Assembly: GCA_902565645.1 (NCBI GenBank) | Contig: CACFFJ010000005.1 | Coordinates: forward strand, 1 to 58,072 | Length of the DNA stretch: 58,072 nt | Direction: 5' to 3' | Source: an uncultured Candidatus Actinomarina sp. | Lineage (GTDB): Bacteria > Actinomycetota > Acidimicrobiia > Actinomarinales > Actinomarinaceae | Shown: piece by piece, positions 9,119 to 17,097 of the stretch | How the letters are laid out: the number at the start of each line of letters is the position of its first letter | Numbering within the stretch: position 1 is the stretch's first letter | Program-made: the position numbers and the translations under genes | The notes under the pieces: model-generated | The model's input: the letters and a program-made list of their open reading frames with translations, nothing else | Databases searched by the model: none | Told to the model about the DNA's origin: nothing

Positions 9119-10086
9119 AATTCTGAAATAGCATTTGAAAATTTATTTATAAAGCCTCTCTCAATTGCCTTATTGGTGTGTAGTATTGAATTTTTTACTG
9201 CTTCTGCTGATGATGAGCCATGACCAATTGTAACTACACCATTAACACCTAGAAGGTAGGAACAGTTAATTTTATCTGGATTAAGTTTATCTTTTACTGG
9301 TTTCAAAGCATTCTTTACTGGTATTAATAACGGTTTAAAAAGTTTATCTTGTAAAGTTTGAGATATTAAAGTCTGTTGTAATTTTGCTGTACCCTCCATT
9401 GTCTTCAATACAACATTTCCAGTAAACCCGTCTGTAACAAAAACATCCGCTTTGGAGTTAGCAAGATCTCTTCCTTCAACATTTCCAATAAAATTTAAAT
9501 TTGATGATTTCAATAAATTATATGCAGAAATTTCTAAGTCTCTTCCTTTATTTTCCTCTTCACCAATATTTAGTAAACCTACTTTTGGACTTTCAATTTC
9601 AAATAATATTTCAGCAAATTTAGAACCCATTGCAGCAAAATATAACAATGTTTTTGGTTTAACGTCTACATTAGCTCCTGAATCAAGAAAAACTATATCC
9701 CGTTCTAATCCGGGTAGTACAGAGGCAATCGTTGGTCTAATATCTCGTTTTAGTTTACCTAATACGCTAATTGCTCCAACTAACGTTGCCCCAGTAGATC
9801 CAGCTGAAAATACTCCTTGAGCTTTATTTTCATTTAACATATTTAAAGCTCCTACAATTGATGCTTTTGGTTTTCTTCTAATGGCTTTAGATGGACTATC
9901 TTCCATTGATATAACTTCTGGATAATCAACAACTGGAATTTTATTTCCTTCTAAATATGGTTCTATTAAGTCTTTGTCACCAGATAAAATAACATCAATT
10001 CCTAAATTTTTTGCAAGAATTGCTCCTTTAACGATCTCTTCGGGAGCAAAATCTCCTCCCATTGCATCTATTGCAATTGTATTCAT
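9115..10086 (-). CDS. plsX: phosphate acyltransferase PlsX
   Basis: Converts acyl-ACP to acyl-phosphate for glycerolipid synthesis, as a peripheral membrane enzyme. The N-terminus IAIDAMGGDFAPEEIVKGA, the block RRKPKASI, FLDSGANVDVKP and VFVTDGFTGNVVLKTMEG are all family hallmarks. Length (323) is normal. It sits 10 bases downstream of rpmF and overlaps rnc, consistent with one long transcript. The rpmF-plsX pairing is widespread in bacteria. Confidence 0.96.
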   Translation of the reverse strand: MNTIAIDAMGGDFAPEEIVKGAILAKNLGIDVILSGDKDLIEPYLEGNKIPVVDYPEVISMEDSPSKAIRRKPKASIVGALNMLNENKAQGVFSAGSTGATLVGAISVLGKLKRDIRPTIASVLPGLERDIVFLDSGANVDVKPKTLLYFAAMGSKFAEILFEIESPKVGLLNIGEEENKGRDLEISAYNLLKSSNLNFIGNVEGRDLANSKADVFVTDGFTGNVVLKTMEGTAKLQQTLISQTLQDKLFKPLLIPVKNALKPVKDKLNPDKINCSYLLGVNGVVTIGHGSSSAEAVKNSILHTNKAIERGFINKFSNAISEL

Positions 10087-10096
10087 AATTAATTAA

Positions 10097-10279
10097 TTAT
10101 TCGTTATTTGGTTCTTTTACTTGACGTCCGTTATAAGTCCCGTCAACTGGATTTACTCGATGTGATTGTTTCGCTACACCTGTTTCTGGATCAATTACAA
10201 AATGAGGTTTAGAAATTTTATGCATTGCCTTTCTTCTTTTTGTTCTAGATTTAGACATCTTTTTTTTAGGTACTGCCAT
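10097..10279 (-). CDS. rpmF: ribosomal protein bL32, cysteine-free form
   Basis: A 60-residue large-subunit protein beginning with the family N-terminus MAVPKKKMSKSRTKRRK. It has no cysteines, so it is the zinc-free form, whereas bL28 in this window keeps its four cysteines. It follows the DUF177 gene after about 20 bases, the usual yceD-rpmF arrangement. A TTTCCTTT-complementary purine stretch (GAAAGGAAAT on the coding strand) just upstream of the ATG serves as ribosome-binding site. Confidence 0.96.
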   Translation of the reverse strand: MAVPKKKMSKSRTKRRKAMHKISKPHFVIDPETGVAKQSHRVNPVDGTYNGRQVKEPNNE

Positions 10280-10299
10280 TATTATTATTTCCTTTCAAC

Positions 10300-10800
10300 T
10301 TACAAATCTAGCTCACTTAGAGAAGAAAATGGACTTTCTTTTATGTTTTTTTCTTGATGATTACAAGTATAATCATTTTGATTCTTTCCACACAACGAAC
10401 ATAAGCCTTTACAGTCTTTCTTACACAAGTATGTAAAGTTCATCTTTTTAATTATGATTTCTGAAATAATTGGTAATAAGTCAATGTTTTCTGAATAAAA
10501 GTCTATTTCATAATCACTTAGTGAATGAAAACTTAATTTTTTATTAAATTTAGCTTTTTTATTAATTTGTTCAATATTTAAACATCTTGAGCATTCAGAA
10601 TCAAAAATAAATTGAACATTTATATCAAAATGAATATAATCATTTTCCTTGATTAATTCTGTTTTTAAGATTGTTCTATGACTTTCACTAGTTTTATTAC
10701 CAGAAAAAATTATATTAATGTATCCTTCTGATTCGTGTTTCAAACTATTATTTGAATGTTTTAATTTATTAATATTTACAACAGTAGATAGCTGTTCCAT
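10300..10800 (-). CDS. DUF177 (YceD-like) protein
   Basis: A YceD/DUF177-family protein of 166 residues; family members are linked to 23S rRNA accumulation and ribosome assembly. Two cysteine pairs typical of the family are visible: SECSRCL in the middle and CKKDCKGLCSLCGKN towards the C-terminus. It lies immediately upstream of rpmF, the usual neighbour, and 5 bases after the SepIVA-like gene. Its biochemical activity is not established. Confidence 0.85.
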   Translation of the reverse strand: MEQLSTVVNINKLKHSNNSLKHESEGYINIIFSGNKTSESHRTILKTELIKENDYIHFDINVQFIFDSECSRCLNIEQINKKAKFNKKLSFHSLSDYEIDFYSENIDLLPIISEIIIKKMNFTYLCKKDCKGLCSLCGKNQNDYTCNHQEKNIKESPFSSLSELDL

Positions 10801-10805
10801 AAAAG

Positions 10806-11312
10806 TTACTCAGGTTCAATAATTTTTCTAGGCTGTCTTAAATTATTCTTTTCTGTTTCAATGTATTTATTAACTTGTTCAAATTTATTTAATATTTCGG
10901 TCAACTTTGAGTCAATTTGATCTTCAATATGTGCTCTGTTTGCTTGTGCTTCATCTTCTGCTTTTTTAACCATTGCATTAGCTTCAATTACGGCTTCTTG
11001 TAATACATAAGAATCAGAAATTAATCTTTGAGATTCAACTTTAGCTATATTTAATATTTCGTTAGCTTCTTCTCTGGCTCTGTTGAGATATGTATCTTGC
11101 TCCCTAACTAACCAACGAGCAGTTCTTAATTCAACTGGCATCAAATCAATTAAATTTTCAACAATATCAATAAGTTCTTTTTTGTTTGATCTAGTATTTA
11201 GAACATTTCTTGAATTTAATTTTTCTCTTAAAAGTTCTAATTTATCTACGTATTCAATTTTTTTTTCACCACTGATTATGTCGTCTAGATGAAAATTTTC
11301 TTCTTCAGACAT
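10806..11312 (-). CDS. SepIVA/DivIVA-like coiled-coil protein
   Basis: A 168-residue acidic protein with a long coiled coil from about residue 75 to 155 (AREEANEILNIAKVESQRL and following heptads). In mycobacteria the gene beside the DUF177-rnc-smc block encodes SepIVA (Rv2927c), a DivIVA-like septation factor. The same position and similar architecture here support orthology. The start overlaps coaD by 8 bases. Role in division or cell-envelope growth is inferred from synteny plus coiled-coil character, not from a clear motif. Confidence 0.68.
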   Translation of the reverse strand: MSEEENFHLDDIISGEKKIEYVDKLELLREKLNSRNVLNTRSNKKELIDIVENLIDLMPVELRTARWLVREQDTYLNRAREEANEILNIAKVESQRLISDSYVLQEAVIEANAMVKKAEDEAQANRAHIEDQIDSKLTEILNKFEQVNKYIETEKNNLRQPRKIIEPE

Positions 11313-11769
11313 TTTTTAATCTTTCTAAAACATTATGAGGAACAAGTTCTTTAACGTCACCACCATAAGAATGTATCTCTTTCACCAATGAACTCGATAC
11401 ATAACCATACTCTGGAGATGATGGAATAAATATTGTTTCAAAATCAGCTAGATTAAAATTCATTTGTGCCATTTGTAATTCGTAATCAAAATCTGTCATA
11501 GCTCTTAAACCTTTGACTATTGCATTTACACTATTTTTTTTAGCAAAATCGACTAACAAACCTTCGAAACTTTTAATTGTAATTTTTTTATTATCTTGAA
11601 AGATCTCCTCTAGCATTTCTGATCTATTTTCTTTTGAAAATAGTGAATCTTTTGTTGGATTGATAATCACCCCCACTAAAACTTCATCAAATACCTTTGA
11701 GCATCTTGTGATAACATCAATATGCCCATTTGTCGGTGGGTCAAACGATCCTGGTACTAAAACTTTCAT
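11305..11769 (-). CDS. coaD: phosphopantetheine adenylyltransferase
   Basis: Fourth step of CoA synthesis: phosphopantetheine plus ATP to dephospho-CoA. The nucleotidyltransferase motif is VPGSFDPPTNGHIDVI at residues 4-19, with TNGH as the HxGH-type signature. AIVKGLRAMTDFDYE and the C-terminal ISSSLVKEI-like segment (VSSSLVKEIHSYGG) follow. At 154 residues it is of typical length. Its ATG overlaps the rsmD stop by 4 bases. Confidence 0.96.
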   Translation of the reverse strand: MKVLVPGSFDPPTNGHIDVITRCSKVFDEVLVGVIINPTKDSLFSKENRSEMLEEIFQDNKKITIKSFEGLLVDFAKKNSVNAIVKGLRAMTDFDYELQMAQMNFNLADFETIFIPSSPEYGYVSSSLVKEIHSYGGDVKELVPHNVLERLKNV

Positions 11770-12302
11770 TTTTTTCTTAATATTAAAACTTTACTTTGTC
11801 CGTATTTCTTTTCTTTATATAATTCTACATCTTTAGGATAAACTGTCGATGGAGAATTTGAATGTCTATGAATAACAATAAAACCTTCCTCATCTAAGTT
11901 ATTTGATAATTGACTTATATCTTTATTTACAATTTCTGACTCGTAAGAAAAAGGTGGATCGTAAAATATTACATTAAATTTAGATTTATTTTGAATTAAG
12001 TAATTAGATACATTTAAATTTAAAACAGAATAGTTGTTATCAATATCTTTAAGATTGTATTTGATTTTATCAATACACTCTTTTGAGTTATCAATAAACG
12101 TTACGTAGTTAGCTCCCCTACTTAAAGCCTCAATTCCCATGCTTCCTGAACCAGCAAATAAATCTAAAACATCAGAATCTTTAAAACTAAATTGTAAAGA
12201 ATTAAAAATGCCTTCTCTCGCAATTCCCATCATTGGCCTTGTTGATGAGTCATTAATAGTTTGAATAGTTCTACCCTTGTATTTTCCAGATATAATTTTC
12301 AT
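11766..12302 (-). CDS. rsmD: 16S rRNA (guanine966-N2)-methyltransferase
   Basis: Methylates G966 of 16S rRNA using SAM. The start MKIISGKYKGRTIQ, the SAM-binding motif DLFAGSGSMGIEALSRGA and the catalytic DPPF-type motif (FYDPPFSY) are all present. N-terminal RPMMGIAREGIFNSL is also characteristic. The 178-residue length is normal. It overlaps recG by 4 bases upstream and coaD by 4 bases downstream. rsmD-coaD is a very widespread pair. Confidence 0.95.
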   Translation of the reverse strand: MKIISGKYKGRTIQTINDSSTRPMMGIAREGIFNSLQFSFKDSDVLDLFAGSGSMGIEALSRGANYVTFIDNSKECIDKIKYNLKDIDNNYSVLNLNVSNYLIQNKSKFNVIFYDPPFSYESEIVNKDISQLSNNLDEEGFIVIHRHSNSPSTVYPKDVELYKEKKYGQSKVLILRKK

Positions 12303-14395
12303 GTTGTGTCTTCGACATCTTCAAAATTTGGAAATAAAATCTTAGCTTCATTTGATACTGCTTTTCCAATTTGATCTGAAATATTTTCAAAATACTCTTT
12401 AGATTTTTCCAAAATTTCGTAATCATAACGAAGATCAGCAATTTTTAAATCAGAGATTCCTGATTGACTTGTGCCTGTAACTTTACCTTCTCCTCTTATC
12501 TGTAAATCAATTTCGGCTAATTTAAATCCATCTAAGTTATCAACTATAGCCAATAACCTTTTTTTACCTTCATCTGTTATTGTTTCTAAATCTTTACCTT
12601 CTGTAATGTGGAAAACACATTCTGATTCTTTTTCTCCCCTGCCAACCCTGCCTCTCAATTGATGAAGTTGATTTAATCCAAATCTTTCGGCGCTTTCAAT
12701 TATCATTAATGTAGCATTTGGAATGTCAATCCCAACTTCTATTACAACTGTAGAAATTAATATCTGTGTTTCATTTTTATGCATTGACCTCATAACAGCT
12801 TCCTTCTCTTCTGAAGTCATTTTTCCATGAAGAATTTCTATACTATATTCGGGTAATTCTTTCTTATAGGCTTTATAGACATTTTCTGCTGCTTTAATGT
12901 CCAATGTCTCACTTTCTTCAATAAATGGACAAACAACAAATACTTGTGAATTATTTTTAATATGTTCTTCGCATAATTTATAAATCTTTTCATTATCTTC
13001 TTTGTATCCTTCATATAAAAATGATTTAACTGGTTTTCTTCCTGGCGGTAATTCATCAATTACTGATAAATCTAAATCGCCATATATTGCCAATGCAGTA
13101 GTTCTAGGTATAGGAGTTGCTGTCATAACAAGTTGATCAGGAGTTGTTTTAAGATCAGTGGTTAATTTTTTTCTTTGTTGAACGCCAAATCTTTGTTGCT
13201 CATCAATAATTGCAAGTCCCAAATTATTAAATTTTATATTTTCTTGTATTAATGCATGTGTGCCAATTATGAAAGCAGGGTCTCCACTGTTTATGGTGTT
13301 CATTATTTCTTTTCTTTCTTTAACTGATGAAGTAAGTAAGTGAACTTTAAAATCATCAAATAAAAGAATTTTGCTTAAAGAGTTGTAATGTTGCTCTGCA
13401 AGGACTTCTGTTGGTGCCATAAGTACGGCTTGGTATGAAGATAATATGGTTGCATAGATTGCTGCAGCAGCAACTATAGTTTTCCCTGAGCCAACATCAC
13501 CTTGTAGAAGTCTTTTCATTGGAGATTCCTCATTCATATCACTAAAAATTTCATTTATAACATCTTTTTGTGATTTAGTTAATTTAAAAGGTATTTTTTG
13601 TTCAAAATTAGTTAAAGTATCTTTTTTTAATTTATATTTGATACCACTTTGAGTTTTATTATATGAAATTTTATGTTCTTTAAAAATAGCTTGTAAATAT
13701 AGAAATTCGTCAAAAGCTAAACGATTTCTTGCATTTTCATAATCAGATAACTTCTCTGGAAAGTGAATATCATTATAACTTTTTGTTCTGTTGACAATTT
13801 TATAGCTAACAATGTCATCTTTATGTAAAAAATCTTCGAATTCTGGAATTCTTCTTAAAGATTCCTTTATTCCTTTTCTTATTATTGAGCTAGATAAACC
13901 ATCTATTTTTGGATAAATAGGTATTAATGAACCAGTTTCATTAAGTTCTTCTGGGTCAGAAAATTTTTCGATTGTAGGGTTTTTAAACTCAATTGAACCA
14001 GTTTTTTTAACATCTGGAATTCCAGATAACGCAACTGAATCCCCCGTCTTAAACCTAGTTTCAATATATTGAGGTCCAAACCATTTAGCCCTGATTGAAC
14101 CTGTTTCATCGTTTATAATCAAAGTAGCAATTCTTAATCTAGTTTTAGTTGTAAAAACTGATACATCTTTAACTTCTCCTAAAACAGTTATCTCTTTCTT
14201 TATTTCACTATTTATTGACTTAATTTTTGATACTTGTGATCTATCTATATGTTTTTTAGGAAAAAATCTAATTAAATCTGAAATACTATTTATTCCATAT
14301 TTTTTAAATGAAGATATCCTTTTTTCTCCAAAACCTTTTATTTCATTTAATGAAATATTTTTTAGATATTCTAAATTTCTTTCAACCACAATCAA
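12299..14395 (-). CDS. recG: ATP-dependent DNA helicase RecG
   Basis: Branch-migrating helicase for stalled forks and Holliday junctions. Order seen: N-terminal helical and OB-fold wedge region (to about residue 260), Walker A GDVGSGKTIVAAA, the DExx box as IIDEQQRFGV, MTATPIPRTTAL, and the C-terminal helicase lobe with QLRGRVGRGEKES. Length 698 is normal. No ATG is available: the frame opens with TTG at 14395, and a GTG at 14389 is a second candidate. It begins the long leftward block and diverges from rpmB. Confidence 0.95.
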   Translation of the reverse strand: MIVVERNLEYLKNISLNEIKGFGEKRISSFKKYGINSISDLIRFFPKKHIDRSQVSKIKSINSEIKKEITVLGEVKDVSVFTTKTRLRIATLIINDETGSIRAKWFGPQYIETRFKTGDSVALSGIPDVKKTGSIEFKNPTIEKFSDPEELNETGSLIPIYPKIDGLSSSIIRKGIKESLRRIPEFEDFLHKDDIVSYKIVNRTKSYNDIHFPEKLSDYENARNRLAFDEFLYLQAIFKEHKISYNKTQSGIKYKLKKDTLTNFEQKIPFKLTKSQKDVINEIFSDMNEESPMKRLLQGDVGSGKTIVAAAAIYATILSSYQAVLMAPTEVLAEQHYNSLSKILLFDDFKVHLLTSSVKERKEIMNTINSGDPAFIIGTHALIQENIKFNNLGLAIIDEQQRFGVQQRKKLTTDLKTTPDQLVMTATPIPRTTALAIYGDLDLSVIDELPPGRKPVKSFLYEGYKEDNEKIYKLCEEHIKNNSQVFVVCPFIEESETLDIKAAENVYKAYKKELPEYSIEILHGKMTSEEKEAVMRSMHKNETQILISTVVIEVGIDIPNATLMIIESAERFGLNQLHQLRGRVGRGEKESECVFHITEGKDLETITDEGKKRLLAIVDNLDGFKLAEIDLQIRGEGKVTGTSQSGISDLKIADLRYDYEILEKSKEYFENISDQIGKAVSNEAKILFPNFEDVEDTT

Positions 14396-14447
14396 ACAAT
14401 AGCTAAAAAGTTTTTAATTCAAAGTACCTAAATATTATTAGAATAGT

Positions 14448-14453
14448 TATAGT
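14448..14453 (+). promoter_or_regulatory. -10 promoter element upstream of rpmB
   Basis: TATAGT lies within AATAGTTATAGTTATTTAT. The gene also has a clear AGAGGA ribosome-binding site at 14469-14474, five bases before the ATG, so this transcript would have a leader of about 20 bases. No convincing -35 box is seen. Nearly the same element (AATAGTTATAGTT) precedes the RecB-like gene. Confidence 0.5.
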
Positions 14454-14479
14454 TATTTATATAAATTTAGAGGATAGTA

Positions 14480-14668
14480 ATGGCTAAAAAATGTGAAGTT
14501 TGCGGAAAAGGACCTTGGTTTGGTAAGCAAGTAACTTTTTCACACAAAAGATCAAGTAAAAAATGGTCTGCAAATATACAAACAGTTAAAGTAGCAGACA
14601 ATACAAACACCAAAAAAATTAAGGTTTGTACATCATGTTTAAAAGCTGGAAAAGTTACTAAAGTTTAA
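14480..14668 (+). CDS. rpmB: ribosomal protein bL28, zinc-binding form
   Basis: A 62-residue large-subunit protein starting MAKKCEVCGKGPWFGKQVTF. The two CxxC pairs (CEVC at 5-8 and CTSC near the C-terminus) mark the zinc-binding form. It is transcribed away from recG, as in many bacteria. The stop is immediately followed by the ATG of the next gene with no gap, so the two are likely co-translated. A good AGAGGA ribosome-binding site precedes it. Confidence 0.96.
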   Translation: MAKKCEVCGKGPWFGKQVTFSHKRSSKKWSANIQTVKVADNTNTKKIKVCTSCLKAGKVTKV

Positions 14669-14884
14669 ATGGCTCAAGGTGTCGTAAAGTCATATGATCC
14701 TAATTCAGGAACTGGAATAGTTTTATTAGACACAGATAAAACAGAAGTATATTTACATCCTGGCTCATTAAAGGATTCGATATTTAGAACATTACGACAA
14801 GGACAAAGAATTAATTTTGATATCGAAAATATTGAAGGTAAAGATATTATTAAGAATGTAAAAATTGGTCAAGGCGAATATTAA
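14669..14884 (+). CDS. cold-shock-domain-like small protein
   Basis: A 71-residue protein beginning MAQGVVKSYDPNSGTGIVLL and continuing with VYLHPGSL, LRQGQRINFDIENIEG. This matches the size and beta-barrel plan of a cold-shock (OB-fold) domain. The RNP1-like segment KGFGFI of true CspA is degenerate here (SGTGIVLL), so it is a divergent member. It starts on the base after the rpmB stop, so its expression is probably tied to ribosome synthesis. Nucleic-acid binding is inferred. Confidence 0.65.
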   Translation: MAQGVVKSYDPNSGTGIVLLDTDKTEVYLHPGSLKDSIFRTLRQGQRINFDIENIEGKDIIKNVKIGQGEY

Positions 14885-14887
14885 AAG

Positions 14888-15322
14888 TTGATTAAAACAT
14901 TAAATTTATATGTGAGATTTCTTTTTATTTATATTCATAATTATGTATATATATATTCAAAAGGAACTATTGGTAAAACTATTTTTGGAAGACCTTGTTT
15001 AATTTTGTTTAGTACTGGAGCAAAAACTGGTAAAGAAAGAAAAAATGTATTGGCTTATTTAAGAGAGAATAATTCATTTTGCATTGTTGGATCTAATGGT
15101 GGTCGTGAAAAAAATCCAGGATGGTATCACAACTTGAAAAAAAACCCAGATTGTGAATTCCAAATTGGAAGAAAGAAGTATTTAGGTAAAGCAATTCAGA
15201 TACACGATGATGAATATATAGAGTGGTGGAAAAAAATGGATCATATGAATGACGGAGGATATACATCATATCAAAAAAGGACTGAGAGAAAAATACCTTT
15301 AATTTTAATAAATATAACTTAG
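14888..15322 (+). CDS. deazaflavin (F420)-dependent nitroreductase-family protein
   Basis: Resembles the Ddn family (PF04075) of F420-binding proteins known from mycobacteria and other actinobacteria. Blocks seen are FGRPCLILFSTGAKTGKERKN near the start of the domain, GSNGGREKNPGWYHNLKKNP and the C-terminal YTSYQKRTERKIPLI. The frame opens with TTG at 14888; no ATG lies upstream of the domain in this frame. The first 25 residues are hydrophobic and aromatic and may be a membrane-contacting helix. cofC elsewhere in the window supports use of F420. Confidence 0.8.
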   Translation: MIKTLNLYVRFLFIYIHNYVYIYSKGTIGKTIFGRPCLILFSTGAKTGKERKNVLAYLRENNSFCIVGSNGGREKNPGWYHNLKKNPDCEFQIGRKKYLGKAIQIHDDEYIEWWKKMDHMNDGGYTSYQKRTERKIPLILINIT

Positions 15323-15375
15323 TCTATTTTTGCGCCTAAGTCAGTTTTGTAATTTATTTTTGTTTTTCTTAATAA

Positions 15376-16011
15376 TTAAAGGCTCTCATTAACCTCTAAT
15401 ATAATTTCTGGTGTAATTTTTTTTACTATTAAATTTGCTTTAGATAATTGTTCTTCAGTAAATACTCCTCGATCAATGGCTATAACAAACTCTCCACTTT
15501 CTATACCCGCTTCTATACCAAAAGGACTATCTTCAATAATAATATTTTTACTTGTTTGTAATTTATTAATTGACTCTAAATAAATATCTGGATATGGTTT
15601 ATTTCTTTCTACCGAATCTCCTCCTATTACATGGTGAAAGTATTGATAAATTTCTGTATCCTTTAATTTGTTCTCAAGGTGCTGCTGAGGAGAAGCAGAA
15701 ACACATGCTTGCTTCCAATCATAATGAAAGAAATATTCTAAACATTCTAAGGCATCATCAAACATTGTCTTTTCACCAAAATTTTTTAAAATTATTTCTG
15801 ATAATAAATTCATAGTTTCATCAAATGAAGGCAAATCTACTTCAGATGAGAATTTTTTATGAACAATTTTATCATCCACACCTATATATTGATCAAAATG
15901 TTCAATAGGTAATTCTAAATTCTTAGACTGTAGTATTTCTTGCCATGCATAAGCAAAGGCTTTTTCTGTATCCATAAGTGTTCCATCACAGTCCCAGTAA
16001 ATGCCATTCAC
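15376..16011 (-). CDS. HAD-superfamily phosphatase, beta-phosphoglucomutase-like
   Basis: A 211-residue HAD hydrolase of subfamily I. Motif I is WDCDGTLMDTE (nucleophile Asp near residue 7), motif II VSASPQQHL, motif III has the Lys in RNKPYPDIYL, and motif IV is IIIEDSPFGIEAG. The cap is helical, as in beta-phosphoglucomutase and phosphoglycolate phosphatase relatives. The substrate cannot be told from sequence. It follows ddl by 3 bases and is probably co-transcribed with the cell-wall genes upstream. Confidence 0.8.
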   Translation of the reverse strand: MNGIYWDCDGTLMDTEKAFAYAWQEILQSKNLELPIEHFDQYIGVDDKIVHKKFSSEVDLPSFDETMNLLSEIILKNFGEKTMFDDALECLEYFFHYDWKQACVSASPQQHLENKLKDTEIYQYFHHVIGGDSVERNKPYPDIYLESINKLQTSKNIIIEDSPFGIEAGIESGEFVIAIDRGVFTEEQLSKANLIVKKITPEIILEVNESL

Positions 16012-16014
16012 TTT

Positions 16015-17094
16015 CTATCCTAATTTTGATTGTATATCTTTTGCACTTTTCAGTGCTAGACCATCTGATCCTGTTGTTGTCCAAATTGTTAGATCATCGG
16101 AAAGAGCTTCATCAATAATATCATTCAATAATTCATACTTAGATTTGTCTATATTTTGCCATAGATACAATGCATGGCTACCAGGTATTGTATTAATTTC
16201 ATTTATATAGATATCATTACCATCTACTAAAAAGTCATATCTAAAAATTCCTCTTGTCGGAATAATTGAATTGATTTTCTCTACATATGAGATTATTTTT
16301 TTTGTTATTTCATTATTTAAGTTTGCAGGCAGTTCTCTTTGAGAACCTTCTAAACCCCCATTTTCTAAATATTTTTCTGAATATGAAAACAATGTTTCAT
16401 TTTTTATTGGTTTTTCTATTTCAGACAGAGATAAAGATGGATAATTTTTAACTCCAATTAATATATCTTCTGAATTTTCTAAATATTTCTCTACAACAGC
16501 ACCTTCAGTGTAAAGATCAGAAGATTCTACAATTTTTAATACAGATTCATAATCACTAACAACTTCTACACCGATTGATGATCCACCAAAACGTGGTTTC
16601 AAAATATAAGGACCTTTAAAAGATACATCTACTTCTCTATTTACTAAATCTTTATGAAGTACAGGAAGTCCATTTTCTTTCATGGTTGTGTAAAACACAT
16701 ATTTATCCATGCAAATTTGAGCAGAAATTACATTAGGACCGGTATATTTAACCTTTAAAATATTTAACAATGATTGTAAAGATCCATCCTCTCCTGGGCC
16801 TCCATGGCATGAATTTAAAAATACATCAAAATCAAGCTTTTTTTTCTTAAAATAAAACCCTGAATCACTATTAAATCTAAGTTCTATAGGCTTTTTAAGT
16901 ACTTTTTTATCTTCAAGAAAGTCTTTGGACTCTAATATTGAATCTAATAAGTACCATTTATTATCTTTTGACCAATAAAGAATACTTACTTTATTATCTT
17001 TTGAAAGAATTCGAGCACTTTGTAGCCCAGTAAGAATTGAGATATCATGCTCCGAAGAAGGTCCACCAATAATTACTGCTATATTTTTACTCAT
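16015..17094 (-). CDS. ddl: D-alanine--D-alanine ligase
   Basis: Joins two D-alanines for peptidoglycan precursors. ATP-grasp family: N-terminal IIGGPSSEHDISILTG, CHGGPGEDGSLQ, the ATP-binding loop RFGGSSIGVEVV and the C-terminal metal site FLVDGNDIYINEINTIPG. Length 359 is typical. Its immediate upstream neighbour is a MurF-type ligase, the enzyme that uses D-Ala-D-Ala, which confirms the pathway. The gap between the two is only 3 bases. Confidence 0.95.
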   Translation of the reverse strand: MSKNIAVIIGGPSSEHDISILTGLQSARILSKDNKVSILYWSKDNKWYLLDSILESKDFLEDKKVLKKPIELRFNSDSGFYFKKKKLDFDVFLNSCHGGPGEDGSLQSLLNILKVKYTGPNVISAQICMDKYVFYTTMKENGLPVLHKDLVNREVDVSFKGPYILKPRFGGSSIGVEVVSDYESVLKIVESSDLYTEGAVVEKYLENSEDILIGVKNYPSLSLSEIEKPIKNETLFSYSEKYLENGGLEGSQRELPANLNNEITKKIISYVEKINSIIPTRGIFRYDFLVDGNDIYINEINTIPGSHALYLWQNIDKSKYELLNDIIDEALSDDLTIWTTTGSDGLALKSAKDIQSKLG

Positions 17095-17097
17095 ATT